Source: Sipunculus nudus
Taxonomy: Eukaryota; Annelida; Sipuncula; Golfingiida; Sipunculidae
Length of the DNA: 64,000 nt
Reading direction: 5' to 3'
NCBI GenBank assembly: GCA_026874595.1
Contig: CM049318.1
Span: 51,054,750-51,118,749, forward strand
Shown: positions 62,021 through 64,000 of the stretch, piece after piece
How positions within the stretch are numbered: position 1 is the stretch's first letter
Layout: the number at the start of each line of letters is the position of its first letter
The notes under the pieces: model-generated
Told to the model about the DNA's origin: nothing
What the model saw: the letters and a program-made list of their open reading frames with translations, nothing else
The model's database searches: none
Program-made: the position numbers and the translations under genes

Positions 62021-63829
62021 ACTCATGAAACATTTTTATTCATGGTTTATAAAAATAACCCAAAACAAACAAAAGAAAAAGGTTTTGATGAAGAGTAAGA
62101 AGATTACCATATCCAGATAAAATGTACAGTTTCACTTGCAATGGGGACACCAGTGTAAGCCAAATGGCAAAGAAGTCAAGAAGAAACAAAAAATCACGCT
62201 GCATATTTCAGTTCAGGCCGATTTTTTTGTGTGTATGTTAAAATACGTTATGATTCAAATTGACATTGCTATCATGTAAAATTCAGAAAAAAGTTTAAAT
62301 TAAGAATAGTGTATTTATTCCCTTCAATTGATGATTTAAACTACCATGCTTAATTCAGTAAAATATATAAATGTATTCCCTGATTTGAGATGCACTCAAG
62401 GAAACAAGGGTCCCAAGGAAAGGTTCCAAATGGACACGTAAAGGTTTTTTAGACCCCACGAGCATTCCTTTATGGAACCTGTAAGGTTTTATCCATAACT
62501 TATTAAAAGGTTCTGAGAAAACTCTTCAAGGTGGATTGAGTGGGTTCTTGGTGGAACCCATGCTGAAGGGTTTTTTATAGGACCTTCATTGAAGGTTTAT
62601 TTCAGAATATAAATCAAGGAAGTCATTTGATAGACAATATGAAAAAGTCTAAAAGTATTCCTAAAAGTGGGGCATTGCAAGGATCATAGCAAAAGAAAAA
62701 TCGTATTTCAAGCTTAGTTATATCCTGTATATATGATTCATCCTTGCAAATGCAAAGAAAACACGAATTTATGGGAAGCACATGTTTTCGTTTATTGGTT
62801 TTATTTGTAAAGATTAACTTGTGAAACTGAACATCAACCGAAAAGCATTAGCAAGTTATACATGTATGCACCTAACTAATGTATTTTGGCATTGGTATAC
62901 TGGCTAACATTTCCAAGTTGTGGTTTTGATGTATTATCTGCAACAATTGCTTTTAAATACTTTATATGAACCAAATCCTATTACATATTTGATTTAAAAC
63001 AAGGATAACTGCTCTTCAATTTTGACGGGATGTTCCAGGTTCACATGACGTCAATCCCTCCTCTTTATTTCATATAAATTGTTGGTCATTCATGTGAAGA
63101 GAAAGTCTCCGCCTGAAGCATCTGTGAGGTGCGTACCTGTCACGGAATTAATATTTGCGTATTAAACTTTCAAAACGGGCTTACGCTGTATAATGTATAG
63201 AGTCTGATATATCTACATTATAAATTATGTAAACATTAACATAATATAGGTTCGGTAGGATAAAAACCGCTTCAAAGAGACAGGGATACAGGGATCCATT
63301 TTCAAGACAGAACAACTGTGAACATGTATTCCATACTTAAGGGAAGAAGGTTAGGGAAGTGGTGTCGTTTTCACACAAATTCAACGTAGGACTGATGTGA
63401 TACCGAGCTATGAACCGTGCAAAGAACTTTTTGTACAGTACTTGATAGGTTCAATATACACTATATATACTAGATATATATTGTATTGCATTATTCGTTG
63501 AGATACTGTACAAACTATTTAGTCCATGGGCTAGGAGGGGTCACCGTGCACCCCCTCTGCGACTATATGACATAGGTATATTTAGATCCCCAAGTATCTC
63601 CAGTTAAAGAATTTAGATGTTAACATTGATTATTTTGGGATACACATCCCTTTTAGGCCATTTAGAGACAACCGCCTCTTTACGCACACCACCCGCGGAC
63701 AGGTAGCCTTGATAAGGGGGTAGGGGTATGTGAATACTTATAGCTCGCTCAATATTTGACATATTCACTTCAAACTGCATTGCATATGCAAATACTTTAG
63801 AAATTCACTGATGAAAACAATTTGATCAG

Positions 63830-63927
<98 letters not shown>

Positions 63928-64000
63928 TGATTAACAATTAATTACGATATTAATAGAATATCGTAAAAGAATATTAAATTGAAAACTTTTTCTTTATTTT
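62021..64000. other. 3' flank of copy C, no gene seen
   Basis: 62400-62600 repeats AAGGTTC/GGAACC-type words (AAAGGTTCC, AAGGTTCTGAG, GGGTTCTTGGTGGAACCC), a MITE-like pattern. No further exon is recognised. Confidence 0.5.
63834..63925. repeat. TA microsatellite
   Basis: About 90 bp of TA with one AAATA interruption near 63884. Confidence 0.95.

Overview
This window looks like AT-rich intergenic and intronic DNA from an animal, most likely a marine invertebrate and probably a mollusc. The evidence is GT-AG introns, a TLCD3-type membrane protein family, a Helentron, a CR1-like LINE, tRNA-derived SINEs, many MITEs and long TA microsatellites. The species assignment is inference. Nothing looks bacterial or viral, and there are no operons, ribosome binding sites or CRISPR arrays.

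Host genes: three same-strand members of one TLC-domain family (TLCD3/FAM57 type) lie in tandem, each with five coding exons. Copy A (7065-12896) is intact at 261 aa. Copy B (33421-42866) keeps every splice site but carries frame-breaking indels in exons 3, 4 and 5, so it is a pseudogene. Copy C (50579-62020) is intact at 278 aa, or 261 aa from an internal Met, and is more diverged. A and B share a 22-bp block upstream of their starts, so their upstream DNA was duplicated too.

Layout. 1-6.9 kb: a minisatellite built on a TATGCACTCTTTATGTATG-type unit in two blocks, with a hAT-like non-autonomous element between them. 7-13 kb: TLCD3 copy A, with a hammerhead-ribozyme-like motif in intron 1 and SINEs and TA arrays in intron 3. 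15.5-17.6 kb: a six-unit array of about 338 bp, followed by a possible orphan C-terminal exon. 19.4-19.8 kb: the right part of a MITE. 21.6-28.7 kb: a decayed Helentron encoding, in order, a cysteine-peptidase domain, a 42-residue coiled-coil repeat, a Cys-rich N-domain, a HUH Rep, a Pif1-like helicase and an AP-type endonuclease. 33-43 kb: copy B, whose intron 3 holds a complete 4.37-kb element with long inverted arms and a perfect 9-bp target-site duplication (Mutator-like), itself carrying a nested hAT-like insertion. 43-50.5 kb: MITEs, TA arrays and no recognisable gene. 50.6-62 kb: copy C, with a CR1-like LINE in intron 1 whose tail reaches almost to the exon 2 acceptor. Intron 2 holds a 1.33-kb element with perfect 138-bp terminal inverted repeats and ATAT target duplications. 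Each of those repeats carries four dyad modules at exact 29-bp spacing, and the element keeps one transposase-like exon.

The most notable items are the element at 56568-57900, the Mutator-like element at 36060-40430, the in-frame minisatellite inside the Helentron, the hammerhead-like motif, and the tandem TLCD3 family with one decaying member. All alignments were done by eye.
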